The notes beneath the pieces are model-generated. The model had not been told where the DNA came from and did not search any database. It worked only from the letters and a program-made list of their open reading frames with translations. From the NCBI GenBank assembly GCA_942493305.1, contig OW818686.1, forward strand, positions 744,001 to 808,000: 64,000 nucleotides of DNA. The letters run 5' to 3'. This document shows positions 1 through 8,543 of this stretch, in pieces; position 1 is the stretch's first letter, and each line of letters opens with the position of its first letter. A program made the position numbers and the translations under genes. Origin of the DNA: UBA7672 sp030824255. GTDB lineage: Bacteria; Pseudomonadota; Alphaproteobacteria; Caulobacterales; Hyphomonadaceae.

Positions 1-1
1 G

Positions 2-280
2 GGCATGATCCGCCTGATGGATTCGGGCGACGATGTCACCGGTCCGATCAATATCGGCAATCCCGGCGAGTTCACCATGCTGCAGCTGGCCGAGACCGTG
101 CTGAAGCTGACGGGATCGAAGTCGAAGCTGGTGAAGCTGCCTCTGCCGGCGGACGATCCGAAGCAGCGTCGCCCGGATATCACGCGCGCGAAGAGCACGC
201 TGGGCTGGGAGCCGAAAGTGCAGCTGGAGGATGGCCTCAAGGAGACCATCTCGTATTTCAAGAAGCTACTCGAGGAGTAG
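2..280 (+). CDS. UDP-glucuronate decarboxylase-like SDR, C-terminal fragment
   Basis: Only the last 92 or so codons are inside the window; the gene begins upstream. The visible tail reads GPINIGNPGEFTML, then QRRPDITRAKSTLGWEP, then a final helix. These blocks are typical of the C-terminus of extended short-chain dehydrogenases of the UDP-xylose synthase (UDP-glucuronate decarboxylase) type. That family converts UDP-glucuronate to UDP-xylose in the cytoplasm for surface glycans. The catalytic YxxxK and Rossmann motifs are not in view, so a dTDP-glucose dehydratase or a related epimerase cannot be excluded. Its last 15 bases overlap the 3' end of the convergent oxidoreductase gene. A sugar-nucleotide enzyme here fits the glycan operon that starts 4.5 kb downstream. 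Confidence 0.75.
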   Translation, partial: GMIRLMDSGDDVTGPINIGNPGEFTMLQLAETVLKLTGSKSKLVKLPLPADDPKQRRPDITRAKSTLGWEPKVQLEDGLKETISYFKKLLEE

Positions 281-1372
281 CCGCACCTCGTCCGCAATCG
301 CCAGCGAGGATGTGAGGCCCGGGCTTTCGATGCCGAACAGGTTCACGAGGCCGGCGATGCCGTGGAGCGTGGGGCAGTCGATGCGGAAGTCGGCGGCGGG
401 TTCGCCGGGGCCGGAGAGTTTGGGGCGGACGCCGGAATAGTCGGGGGTGATGACGCCGTCAGGGAGGCCGGGCAAGTAGCGGCGTATGGCGGCGTAGAAC
501 GCATCGGCGCGGCGGGGGGCGACGGTGTAGTCGATGGCGTCGGGGTTAGTGTCGGCCAGCCATTCGACATCGGGGCCAAACTTCATGCGGCCGGCGAGAT
601 CCAGCGTGACATGGACGCCGAGGCCGCCATCGACGGGCGCGGGATAGATCAGGCGCGAGAAGACGGGCTTTGCGGCGCAGCTGAAGTAATTGCCTTTGGC
701 GAGAGTCAGCTTCGGGATGTGCGCGGGGGCGAGGCCTTCGATGCGGGAGGCGAGGCGCTGAGCATACAGGCCGGCGCAATTCACGATTTGCCGGCAGGCG
801 AGAGCGGAGTCGGGCGTGTGGACGCGGAAGCCGCCGCTGGCGAGTTGCTCGACGCGCGTGACGGGGGACAGAAGCGCGATGGCGCCTCCATGGTCTTCGA
901 CCTCGCCTTGCAGGGCGAGCATGTAGCCGTGGGCGTCGACGATGCCAGTCTCGGGCGACCAGAGCGCGGCGGTGCAGTTGAGGGCGGGCTCCATGGCCCT
1001 CGCCTCGCTGGCGCTGAGCAGGACGAGACTTTCGACATCGTTGGCGAGGCCAGCGGCATGGATGGCTTCTATCTTCGCGACTTCAGCGTCGCTGGTGGCG
1101 ACGATCAGCTTTCCCGTCTTGGCGTGAGCGATATGGCGCTGCTGCAGGTAGGCGTAGAGGGCCCGCCGGCCCGCGACGCACAAGCGGTGCTTGAGGCTGC
1201 CGGTTGGGTAGTACATGCCGGCGTGGATGACTTCGGAGTTGCGGGCGGAGGTTCCCGTGCCGATGGCGGACGCGGCCTCGAGGACGAGCACGTCTTTCCC
1301 GTTCCGGGCGAGGCTCGCGGCGACGGCAAGGCCCACCGCGCCCGCGCCAACGATGACAACGTCAACGTCCAT
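266..1372 (-). CDS. FAD-dependent oxidoreductase (DAO family, L-2-hydroxyglutarate oxidase-like)
   Basis: This 368-residue protein starts with a dinucleotide-binding fold, VVIVGAGAVGLAVAASLA, followed by the acidic VLVLEAA strand end, the FAD-binding signature of the D-amino-acid-oxidase (DAO) superfamily. The block GTSARNSEVIHAGMYYP, at about residues 40-56, is characteristic of the LhgO/YgaF branch, which oxidises L-2-hydroxyglutarate to 2-oxoglutarate. The C-terminal GLVNLFGIESPGLTSSLA motif is also typical of that branch. The length matches the family. The gene is convergent with the upstream SDR gene and divergent from nadE, so it is probably monocistronic. The substrate is inferred from family resemblance only. 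Confidence 0.8.
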   Translation of the reverse strand: MDVDVVIVGAGAVGLAVAASLARNGKDVLVLEAASAIGTGTSARNSEVIHAGMYYPTGSLKHRLCVAGRRALYAYLQQRHIAHAKTGKLIVATSDAEVAKIEAIHAAGLANDVESLVLLSASEARAMEPALNCTAALWSPETGIVDAHGYMLALQGEVEDHGGAIALLSPVTRVEQLASGGFRVHTPDSALACRQIVNCAGLYAQRLASRIEGLAPAHIPKLTLAKGNYFSCAAKPVFSRLIYPAPVDGGLGVHVTLDLAGRMKFGPDVEWLADTNPDAIDYTVAPRRADAFYAAIRRYLPGLPDGVITPDYSGVRPKLSGPGEPAADFRIDCPTLHGIAGLVNLFGIESPGLTSSLAIADEVRLLLE

Positions 1373-1489
1373 TAACGAAACCTCTCCGGCAGGTCCTGCG
1401 GAACCTGTGAATTCGTTTTCGGATAATTACCTAACGGTGTGTAGTCTTACGATTGAGAGCCGAAAGGCCGGGTGATAGGCGCAGGCGTG

Positions 1490-3550
1490 ATGGCGGAATT
1501 CAACAACCTTTACGCGCACGGTTTCGTGCGGGTGGCCGCGGCCAGCCCGCGCGTTCACCTGGCCGACCCCGCCAGCAACGCTCGCGAGACCATTGAGCTG
1601 ATGCGGCAGGCCGACACGGCGGGCGCCATGCTTGCCGTGTTCCCCGAGCTGGGCATGAGCGGCTACACGCTCGACGACCTGCACATGCAGTCCACGCTGC
1701 TCTCTGCCGTGCGCGAAGCCATCGCGAAGGTGAAGAAGGCGAGCAAGTCGCTGGCGCCCGTGGTGGTGATCGGCGCGCCGATCCAGGTGGGACCGGCGGT
1801 GCATGGCTGTGCGGTGGTGATCCATCGCGGCGCGATCCTGGGCGTCGTGCCGAAGACCTACCTGCCGAACTATCGCGAGTTCTACGAGAAGCGTCAGTTC
1901 GCCATGTCGGGCGATGCGAGCGTGAGCGAGATCGCGCTGGCGGGCGAGACTGTGCCGTTCGGCATCGACCTGACATTCGAGGCGTCCGACATTCCGGAGT
2001 TCACGCTGGCCGTGGATATCTGCGAGGACATGTGGGCGCCGTTGCCGCCATCGACCTTCGCGGCGCTGGCGGGAGCGAACATCATCGCCAACCTGTCCGC
2101 CTCCAACATCACTATCGGCAAGGCGGCCGAGCGCGACATGCTGTGCCTGTCGCAATCGGCGCGCGCGGCCTGCGGCTATATCTATGCGGCGGCGGGCTAT
2201 GGAGAGAGCACGACGGATACGGCATGGGATGGCCAGCTGGCCGTCTATGAGCTGGGCTCAAAGATTGCGGAGTCGGATCGGTTCTCGGACCAGTCAGCGC
2301 TGCTGCTGGCGGACATGGATGTCGCGCGCATCGTGCAGGACCGCATCCGCAATGGCACATTCCGCGATGCAGCGCGCAATCACATGGCGAGCCTGAAGCG
2401 CCGCCGCATCAGCTTTACCGCAGCGCCCGATCGCGATGCGAAACTGCCGCTGCAACGTCATGTAGACCGCTTTCCATTCGTGCCGGATGACGAGGCGCTG
2501 CTCGATCAGGATTGCTTCGAGGCGTACTCGATCCAGGTTCAGGGCCTGCGGCGCAGGCTTGAGGCCTCGCATGTGAAGAAGGCCGTGATCGGCGTTTCGG
2601 GCGGTCTGGATTCGACGCAGGCGCTGCTGGTGGCGGTGCGCGCCTTCGACCTGATGGGTCGGAAGCGAACCGATATCATCGGTGTGACCATGCCGGGCTT
2701 TGCGACGACCGAGGGCACGAAGTCCAAGGCGCATGCGCTGATGAAGGAGCTGGGCGTTGACGCCCGCGAGATCGACATCAAGCCGATGGCCAACCAGATG
2801 CTGGCCGATCTCAGCCATCCCTTCGCCAAGGGGAAGAAGGTCTACGACATAACCTTCGAGAATGTGCAGGCGGGCCTGCGCACCGACTATCTCTTCCGGC
2901 TTGCGAACAAGGAAGGCGGGATGGTGGTCGGCACTGGCGACCTGTCCGAGCTGGCGCTTGGCTGGTGCACCTATGGCGTCGGCGACCATATGAGCCACTA
3001 TAACGTCAATGGCGCGGTGGCGAAGACACTGATCCAGCACCTGATCCGATGGAGCGCAGCGAGCGGGCACTATTCGGATGCTGCGGGCGACGTGATGCGC
3101 GCGATCCTTGAGCAGGAAATTTCGCCCGAGCTGATCCCGGCGGGCAAGGAAGGGAAGATCCAGTCCACCGAAGATACGATCGGTCCGTACAACCTGCACG
3201 ATTTCTACCTGAACCAGATCATTCGCTGGGGTGCCAACCCGTCGCGCATCGCGTTCCTTGCTCACGCCGCGTGGGGCGATGCAAAGGCAGGCGAGTGGCC
3301 GGCGCACACGGCGGGCAAGGACCGGGTCGCCTATGACATGGCGACAATCGTGAAATGGCTTGAGGTGTTCGCGAAACGCTTTTTCGAGACCAGCCAGTTC
3401 AAGCGTTCGGCGGTTCCCAACGGACCGAAGGTGACTTCCGGCGGGGCGCTCTCCCCGCGCGGCGACTGGCGCATGCCGAGCGATTCCAGCGGCGCGCCGT
3501 GGCTGGAGGAAATCGCGAAACTGAAGGCGTGGGCGGGTTTGAAGGGCTGA
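1490..3550 (+). CDS. nadE: glutamine-dependent NAD+ synthetase
   Basis: This two-domain enzyme of 686 residues makes NAD+ from deamido-NAD+, using ammonia released from glutamine. The N-terminal nitrilase-type amidase domain shows the Glu-Lys-Cys triad: FPELGMSGY, KTYLPNYREFYEKRQF and VDICEDMW (Cys near residue 178). The C-terminal synthetase domain has the ATP-pyrophosphatase P-loop GVSGGLDST near residue 368, followed by GTGDLSELALGW. The length is that of the long bacterial two-domain NadE. ATG at 1490 is preferred because the family begins MxEFNNLYxHGFVRVA; an in-frame GTG at 1472 would add six residues. It stands alone, with a tRNA gene 63 bases downstream. Confidence 0.95.
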   Translation: MAEFNNLYAHGFVRVAAASPRVHLADPASNARETIELMRQADTAGAMLAVFPELGMSGYTLDDLHMQSTLLSAVREAIAKVKKASKSLAPVVVIGAPIQVGPAVHGCAVVIHRGAILGVVPKTYLPNYREFYEKRQFAMSGDASVSEIALAGETVPFGIDLTFEASDIPEFTLAVDICEDMWAPLPPSTFAALAGANIIANLSASNITIGKAAERDMLCLSQSARAACGYIYAAAGYGESTTDTAWDGQLAVYELGSKIAESDRFSDQSALLLADMDVARIVQDRIRNGTFRDAARNHMASLKRRRISFTAAPDRDAKLPLQRHVDRFPFVPDDEALLDQDCFEAYSIQVQGLRRRLEASHVKKAVIGVSGGLDSTQALLVAVRAFDLMGRKRTDIIGVTMPGFATTEGTKSKAHALMKELGVDAREIDIKPMANQMLADLSHPFAKGKKVYDITFENVQAGLRTDYLFRLANKEGGMVVGTGDLSELALGWCTYGVGDHMSHYNVNGAVAKTLIQHLIRWSAASGHYSDAAGDVMRAILEQEISPELIPAGKEGKIQSTEDTIGPYNLHDFYLNQIIRWGANPSRIAFLAHAAWGDAKAGEWPAHTAGKDRVAYDMATIVKWLEVFAKRFFETSQFKRSAVPNGPKVTSGGALSPRGDWRMPSDSSGAPWLEEIAKLKAWAGLKG

Positions 3551-3612
3551 CAGCCCCGAACCTTGCCTTTTCCCCCGGTCTGATACATGAGGGCCGGACC
3601 GTAAGTGAGCAC

Positions 3613-3689
<77 letters not shown>

Positions 3690-3726
3690 TTTTCCTCTCT
3701 TTGAAGGCCTGCGGGCCGGGCCGGCA

Positions 3727-4632
3727 ATGAAGTTCCTCCGCGCGATCTTCATGGCGGTCGCCGCCTTCACGCTGGCTGCCTGCAGCCAGGGCGAGCCGGC
3801 GGCTGAGGCGACCCTGCCCGCGCCCAAGCCGGCGCTGTGGCGCGTCAGCGATGCTGACACCACGCTCTACCTGTTCGGGACGATCCACATGCTGCCGCCC
3901 GGACTGACGTGGCGGTCGGATGCGGTCGAGCAGGCGCTGGCGGGCGCTGATGTCGTCATGTTCGAGGCGGACATCGAAGGCGACGCGGCAGGGCAGCAGG
4001 CGCTGGTTGAGCGGCTGGGCCGGTTGATACCGCCCGAGCAGCTGTCGGATTTTCTCGATCATGGTCAGGCGGCGGACGTGATCGCAGCGGGCGGGCGGTA
4101 TGGGGTGTCGCCCTCGGTGCTGGCGAGCCTGAGGCCGTGGATGGCGGCAGTGATCCTGGCGGATGCAGCGATACGCGGCGCGGGGTTTTCCGCGGAGGCG
4201 GGCGCGGACACGGTGCTGCGCGCCACGGCGCGGCAGGCGGGCAAGAAGCTGCGGTTTCTTGAGACGGTGGAGCGACAGCTGGGCGCGCTGGCGGGGCTGA
4301 GCGATGAGACGCAAGCAACCTATCTGATGCTTACCGTGCGCGATCTCGATGGCGCAAAGGAAAGCCTGGGGGCAGGGATCGATGCCTGGCGAACCGGGAA
4401 TATCGCGGACCTGACGCGCATCCTGATTGACGATGATATCTCCCGCCTGCCTGCCCTGCGCGAGGCTTTGCTCACGCGGCGCAATGTGGCGTGGGCGCGG
4501 GAGCTCAACCAGATTCTCGACGCGGAGACGGGGATTTTCTTCGTGGCCGTGGGCGCTGCCCACCTTATCGGCGACGACAGCGTGCAGCGGCAGCTCGAGA
4601 CGCTGGGCGTGACGGCGGAACGCGTACAGTAG
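3727..4632 (+). CDS. TraB/GumN family lipoprotein
   Basis: This protein of about 301 residues has a lipoprotein signal, MKFLRAIFMAVAAFTLAAC, with lipobox LAAC and an acylated Cys near residue 19. The mature part carries LWRVSDADTTLYLFGTIHMLP, with the GxxH motif of the TraB/GumN (Tiki-like) family. A second conserved block, FFVAVGAAHLIGDDSV, lies near the C-terminus and supplies the family's other conserved His. Tiki relatives are metalloproteases, but the bacterial role is unclear. The reading frame is open upstream through the tRNA gene; ATG 3727 is chosen because it gives a clean signal peptide. The product is expected to be membrane-anchored on the periplasmic side. Confidence 0.85.
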   Translation: MKFLRAIFMAVAAFTLAACSQGEPAAEATLPAPKPALWRVSDADTTLYLFGTIHMLPPGLTWRSDAVEQALAGADVVMFEADIEGDAAGQQALVERLGRLIPPEQLSDFLDHGQAADVIAAGGRYGVSPSVLASLRPWMAAVILADAAIRGAGFSAEAGADTVLRATARQAGKKLRFLETVERQLGALAGLSDETQATYLMLTVRDLDGAKESLGAGIDAWRTGNIADLTRILIDDDISRLPALREALLTRRNVAWARELNQILDAETGIFFVAVGAAHLIGDDSVQRQLETLGVTAERVQ

Positions 4633-4826
4633 CCAGACGCCCGAGGCGTACCGGTTTCGCACAGGGGCGCCCCAGACCTGCGCGCCACGCCAATGGTGAA
4701 TGGCGCTTAACCAAGCGCACGCCTCGCTTTATGGGAGAATTGACGTAACGGCCTTACTGCTGGCGCGGGAGCTTTCGGCCCCATATTTGCTGACCTACGG
4801 TCAGAGATGCATACAGGAGCGGCCGG

Positions 4827-5321
4827 ATGCCCATTGCCGACAGCGTTCAGCTCAAAGGCAAGGTGACGATCTTTCACCCGAACCTCGTGAACCTTTACGG
4901 GTGCGAGGTGGGCGATGGCTCGCGCATTGGCGCTTTCGTGGAAATCCAGAAGGGCGCTGTAATCGGCGAACGCTGCAAGATTTCCTCGCACAGCTTCATC
5001 TGCGAGGGCGTCACGATCGAGGACGAGTGCTTCATCGGCCACGGCGTGATGTTCACCAATGATCGTTTCCCGCGCGCGACGAACCCGGATGGATCGGCCC
5101 AGACCGATGCGGACTGGAAGCTGGAACTGACGCACGTCAAGCGCCGGGCGTCGATCGGGTCCAATGCAACCATCATCTGCGGCATCACGATTGGCGAGGG
5201 CGCCCTGATTGCGGCGGGCGCTGTGGTGACGAAGGATGTTCCCGATTTCGCGGTCGTGGCCGGATGCCCGGCGCGCGTGGTCGGCGATGTGCGCCAGATG
5301 GCCGAAGGGACGACACCATGA
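4827..5321 (+). CDS. sugar-nucleotide N-acetyltransferase, left-handed beta-helix (WlbB/WbpD-like)
   Basis: This 164-residue protein is built of hexapeptide repeats ([IV]GxGxx type: CEVGDGSRIGAFVEI, GAVIGERCKISSHSF, IGEGALIAAGAVV), which form a left-handed parallel beta-helix acyltransferase. The segment GHGVMFTNDRFPRA is typical of the WlbB/WbpD group. That group N-acetylates the 3-amino group of UDP-2-acetamido-3-amino-2,3-dideoxy-glucuronate using acetyl-CoA. An AGGAG Shine-Dalgarno site lies at 4815-4819. Its stop overlaps the start of the dehydrogenase (ATGA), so the two are translationally coupled. It is the first gene of the glycan operon. The exact sugar is inferred from the neighbouring enzymes. 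Confidence 0.85.
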   Translation: MPIADSVQLKGKVTIFHPNLVNLYGCEVGDGSRIGAFVEIQKGAVIGERCKISSHSFICEGVTIEDECFIGHGVMFTNDRFPRATNPDGSAQTDADWKLELTHVKRRASIGSNATIICGITIGEGALIAAGAVVTKDVPDFAVVAGCPARVVGDVRQMAEGTTP

Positions 5322-6361
5322 TGCGCGATGTGCTGAATATCGGCGTGATCGGTTATGGCTATTGGGGCCCCAACCTTGTGCGCAACTTCGCGGAGCTGAC
5401 GGACGCGCGCGTTCACACTGTGGCCGACCTCAATCCCAAGGCGCTCGAGACCGTGGCACGCCGTTACCCGGCGACCAAGGTGACGACCGACGCCATGGAC
5501 CTGATCCGCGACCCCGAGATCGACGCGGTGGCGATTGCCACGCCGGTGGCGACGCACTTCTCGCTGGCCATGGCAGCGCTGAAGGCAGGCAAGCATGTCT
5601 GGCTGGAAAAGCCGATGACGGAGACATCGATGCAGGCGCGCGCACTGATCGATGAGGCCGAGAAGCGCGGCCTGACGCTGCATATCGACCACACTTTCGT
5701 CTACACCGGCCCCGTCAAGAAGATGCGCGAGCTGGTGCGGGCGGGCGACCTTGGCAAGGTGCTCTACTTCGACTCGATGCGCGTGAACCTGGGCCTGTTC
5801 CAGCGCGATGTGAACGTCATCGCGGACCTCGCCGTGCACGACTTCTCTATCCTGGATTATGTGTTCGGACAGCATCCGACGGCGGTTTCGGCGGCGGGGA
5901 TCAATCACTACCCGGGCACGCCGGAAAACCTCGCCTACATCACGCTGTTCTATGACAGCGGCTTCATCGCACACGTGAACGTCTCGTGGCTGGCGCCGGT
6001 GAAGCTGCGCTCGATCCTGATCGGCGGCACCGAGAAGATGATCACATTCGACGAGCTGCAGCCGTCCGAGAAGCTGAAAATCTATGACAAGGGCGTGTCG
6101 ATGACGACTGACCCGGCAAAGATCCACGACATGCGCGTGGGCTATCGCACGGGCGACATGTGGGCGCCGAAGGTGGACAACTCGGAGGCGTTGCTGGTGG
6201 AATCCCGGCACTTCGTCGACTGCATAAGGTCAGGCGCAAAGCCGATCTCCGACGGCGAGTTCGGCTTCCGCATGGTGGAGCTGATCGAAGCGGCGACCGC
6301 CTCAATGCGCGGCCGCGGCGAAACCATTCACCTGCCCTCGAACCACAACAAGACGAAGTAG
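5318..6361 (+). CDS. Gfo/Idh/MocA oxidoreductase (UDP-GlcNAcA 3-dehydrogenase-like)
   Basis: This 347-residue protein has an N-terminal Rossmann motif, IGVIGYGYWGPNLVRNF. The family block GKHVWLEKPM follows, with the EKP catalytic Lys at about residue 97, and then HIDHTFVYTGPVKKM. WlbA/WbpB members oxidise C3 of UDP-N-acetylglucosaminuronate to the 3-keto sugar. The gene sits between an acetyltransferase and a PLP aminotransferase, which are the other two steps of the same pathway. ATG 5318 overlaps the upstream stop; a second ATG follows at 5321. The reading frame extends further upstream without family resemblance. Activity on a related UDP-sugar is possible. Confidence 0.85.
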   Translation: MMRDVLNIGVIGYGYWGPNLVRNFAELTDARVHTVADLNPKALETVARRYPATKVTTDAMDLIRDPEIDAVAIATPVATHFSLAMAALKAGKHVWLEKPMTETSMQARALIDEAEKRGLTLHIDHTFVYTGPVKKMRELVRAGDLGKVLYFDSMRVNLGLFQRDVNVIADLAVHDFSILDYVFGQHPTAVSAAGINHYPGTPENLAYITLFYDSGFIAHVNVSWLAPVKLRSILIGGTEKMITFDELQPSEKLKIYDKGVSMTTDPAKIHDMRVGYRTGDMWAPKVDNSEALLVESRHFVDCIRSGAKPISDGEFGFRMVELIEAATASMRGRGETIHLPSNHNKTK

Positions 6362-6373
6362 AGCGACACTGTC

Positions 6374-7489
6374 ATGGCCGTCCCGTTTGTTGACCTGAAG
6401 GCGCAATATCACTCGATCAAGGCAGAGATCGACGCCGCCCTTATCGGCACGATGGAATCGTGCGCCTTCACGCTGGGGCCGGAAGTGGCGCAGCTGGAGA
6501 AGGACTTCGCAGTCTATGCCGGCGCGCAATTCGCGGCGGGCGTGAACAACGGCACGTCGGCGCTGCATCTGGCGCTGCTGGCTGCGGGCGTTGGGCCGGG
6601 CGATGAGGTGATCACGGTTCCTTTCACCTTCATCGCATCGGCGTCGGCGATCCACTATACGGGCGCAAGGCCGGTGTTCGTTGATATTGACCCGGTGACG
6701 TTCACGATGGACCCAGCGGCTGTCGAAGCCGCCATCACGCCGCGCACGAAAGCAATCGTTCCGGTTCACCTGTATGGCCAGATGGCCGACATGGACCCGA
6801 TCATGGCGATTGCGAAGAAGCATGGCCTGTTCGTTCTGGAAGACGCAGCCCAGGCGCACGGCGCCGAGTATAGCGGCCGTCGCGCCGGTTCGATCGGCGA
6901 CGCCGCCGGCTTCTCCTTCTATCCGGGCAAGAACATGGGCGCCGCAGGCGAAGGCGGCATGACCGTGACGCAGCACGCCGAAATCAACCGCAAGGTCCGG
7001 ATGCTGCGCGACTGGGGCGCGGAGAAGAAATATCACCACGAGATCATCGGCTACAACATGCGCCTGGAAGGTATCCAGGGCGCAGTGTTGCGCGTGAAGC
7101 TGAAGTATATCGAAAGGTGGACCGAGATGCGTCGCGAGGCAGCGAACCGGTACAACACGATGTTCGCAGGCACGGGCGTGTTGACGCCGGTGGCGCTGGA
7201 TAACCGTCGCCACGTCTACCACATCTACGCGATCCGCACGGTGGAGCGTCAGCGCTGGATCGATGCGCTGAACGCCAAGGGCATTCAGACGGGCATCCAC
7301 TATCCCTTCCCGCTGCACACACTGAAGGCGTTTGACTTCCTCGGCTACAAGCAGGGCCAATTCCCGCATTCGGAAAAGGCTGCGGCGGAAGTCCTGTCGC
7401 TGCCGTTGTATCCGGAGCTGAATGCGATTCAGCAGGAAGAAGTCGTTGCGGCGGTCGCCGGACTTCAGAAACAGTTTCAAGCCGCCTGA
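6374..7489 (+). CDS. DegT/DnrJ/EryC1/StrS aminotransferase (WlbC/WbpE-like)
   Basis: This 371-residue PLP enzyme starts MAVPFVDLKAQY, as WbpE/WlbC-type sugar aminotransferases do. The internal aldimine lysine is in GFSFYPGKNMGAAGEGG (K186). VLEDAAQAHGA holds the cofactor-binding Asp, and NNGTSALHLAL binds phosphate. In the WlbABC pathway this enzyme converts the 3-keto sugar nucleotide to the 3-amino sugar, using glutamate as donor. The gene follows the dehydrogenase by 12 bases, and its stop codon overlaps a possible ATG of the next gene. Together with the two genes before it, it gives all three 3-acetamido steps. Confidence 0.88.
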   Translation: MAVPFVDLKAQYHSIKAEIDAALIGTMESCAFTLGPEVAQLEKDFAVYAGAQFAAGVNNGTSALHLALLAAGVGPGDEVITVPFTFIASASAIHYTGARPVFVDIDPVTFTMDPAAVEAAITPRTKAIVPVHLYGQMADMDPIMAIAKKHGLFVLEDAAQAHGAEYSGRRAGSIGDAAGFSFYPGKNMGAAGEGGMTVTQHAEINRKVRMLRDWGAEKKYHHEIIGYNMRLEGIQGAVLRVKLKYIERWTEMRREAANRYNTMFAGTGVLTPVALDNRRHVYHIYAIRTVERQRWIDALNAKGIQTGIHYPFPLHTLKAFDFLGYKQGQFPHSEKAAAEVLSLPLYPELNAIQQEEVVAAVAGLQKQFQAA

Positions 7490-7512
7490 TGGATTCGAGA
7501 GAGTTGTCTTCC

Positions 7513-8508
7513 ATGCGTTTTCTTGTGACAGGCGGCGCCGGCTTCATCGGAAGCCACCTCACCGACCGCATCATCGCCGAAGGCCATGAGGTCGTCGTAC
7601 TCGACAATTTTGCCTCGGGCAAAAAGTCGAACCTCGATGAGGCGGCGGCGACCGGGAAACTCACCTTGATCGAAGGCTCAATCCTGAGCGCGGATGATCT
7701 CGACGCGGCAATGGCCAAAGTGGACATCGTGCTGCACCTTGCCGTTGAGTGCGTGCGCAAGTCGATCGGTGACCCTGTTGGCAACCACCACGCCAACGCC
7801 ACCGGCACACTCATGGCTCTGGAAGCGGCGCGGCGTCACAAGGTGAAGCGCTTCATCTACTGCTCGTCGTCGGAAGTCTACGGCAACACGTCTGCCGGTG
7901 CGCTGAGCGAGGACGAGACGGTGTGCCAGCCGACGACGGTCTATGGCGCGTCGAAACTCGTGGGGGAACTCTATACGCAGGCCTACCTGCGCACCTATGG
8001 CATGGAGACGGCGGTTGTCCGACCGTTCAACGCGTTCGGTCCGCGCGAGCATGACCAGGGCGTGCTGGCGGAGGTGATCCCGCGCTTTGTCATTCGCGTC
8101 CTCAACGGCAAGGCGCCGATCGTGTTTGGCGACGGCTCGAACGGGCGCGACTTCACCTATGTGACCGACACGGCCGATGGGCTGTGGCGCGCGGCGATGA
8201 GCGACGCGATGGTGGGCAAGGTCGTAAACCTTGGCTGGGGCCGCGCGGTCTCCGTGAAGGAGGTCGGCGAAGAGATCCTGCGCCAGTGCGACCGGAATGA
8301 CCTGTCGCTGGAGCATGTGGCTGAGCGGCCGGGCGACATTCATTCACTGATCGCGCGCACGGAAAAGGCGGCCGACATTCTGGGCTTCCGCCCCACGGTC
8401 GATTTCTCCACGGGCGTTCACAATTACGTCCAGTGGTTCCAGCAGCGTTATCCTGATCCGTCCAAGCTGCTGGAAACCGACCATCGCAACTGGACGCTTC
8501 CGACCTGA
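7513..8508 (+). CDS. NAD-dependent epimerase/dehydratase (extended SDR)
   Basis: The protein has about 331 residues from ATG 7513. It begins MRFLVTGGAGFIGSHLTDRI, the NAD-binding GxxGxxG motif. Further on it has CSSSEVYGNT and the catalytic TVYGASK (YxxxK), then RPFNAFGPRE and RDFTYVTD. These are hallmarks of UDP-sugar epimerases and dehydratases. An alternative in-frame ATG at 7489 overlaps the upstream stop and would add eight residues. I prefer 7513 because the fold begins there and a GAGAG stretch precedes it. It acts on nucleotide sugars within the glycan operon; the substrate cannot be read from sequence alone. Confidence 0.85.
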   Translation: MRFLVTGGAGFIGSHLTDRIIAEGHEVVVLDNFASGKKSNLDEAAATGKLTLIEGSILSADDLDAAMAKVDIVLHLAVECVRKSIGDPVGNHHANATGTLMALEAARRHKVKRFIYCSSSEVYGNTSAGALSEDETVCQPTTVYGASKLVGELYTQAYLRTYGMETAVVRPFNAFGPREHDQGVLAEVIPRFVIRVLNGKAPIVFGDGSNGRDFTYVTDTADGLWRAAMSDAMVGKVVNLGWGRAVSVKEVGEEILRQCDRNDLSLEHVAERPGDIHSLIARTEKAADILGFRPTVDFSTGVHNYVQWFQQRYPDPSKLLETDHRNWTLPT

Positions 8509-8543
8509 CATCCCCGCCTGAACCCGACTGTTCGAGACTTGCC

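Noticed and set aside
362..1375. 337-codon plus-strand frame opposite the FAD oxidoreductase gene
   Set aside because: Gly/Asp/Ala-rich shadow; the minus strand encodes a recognised FAD enzyme.
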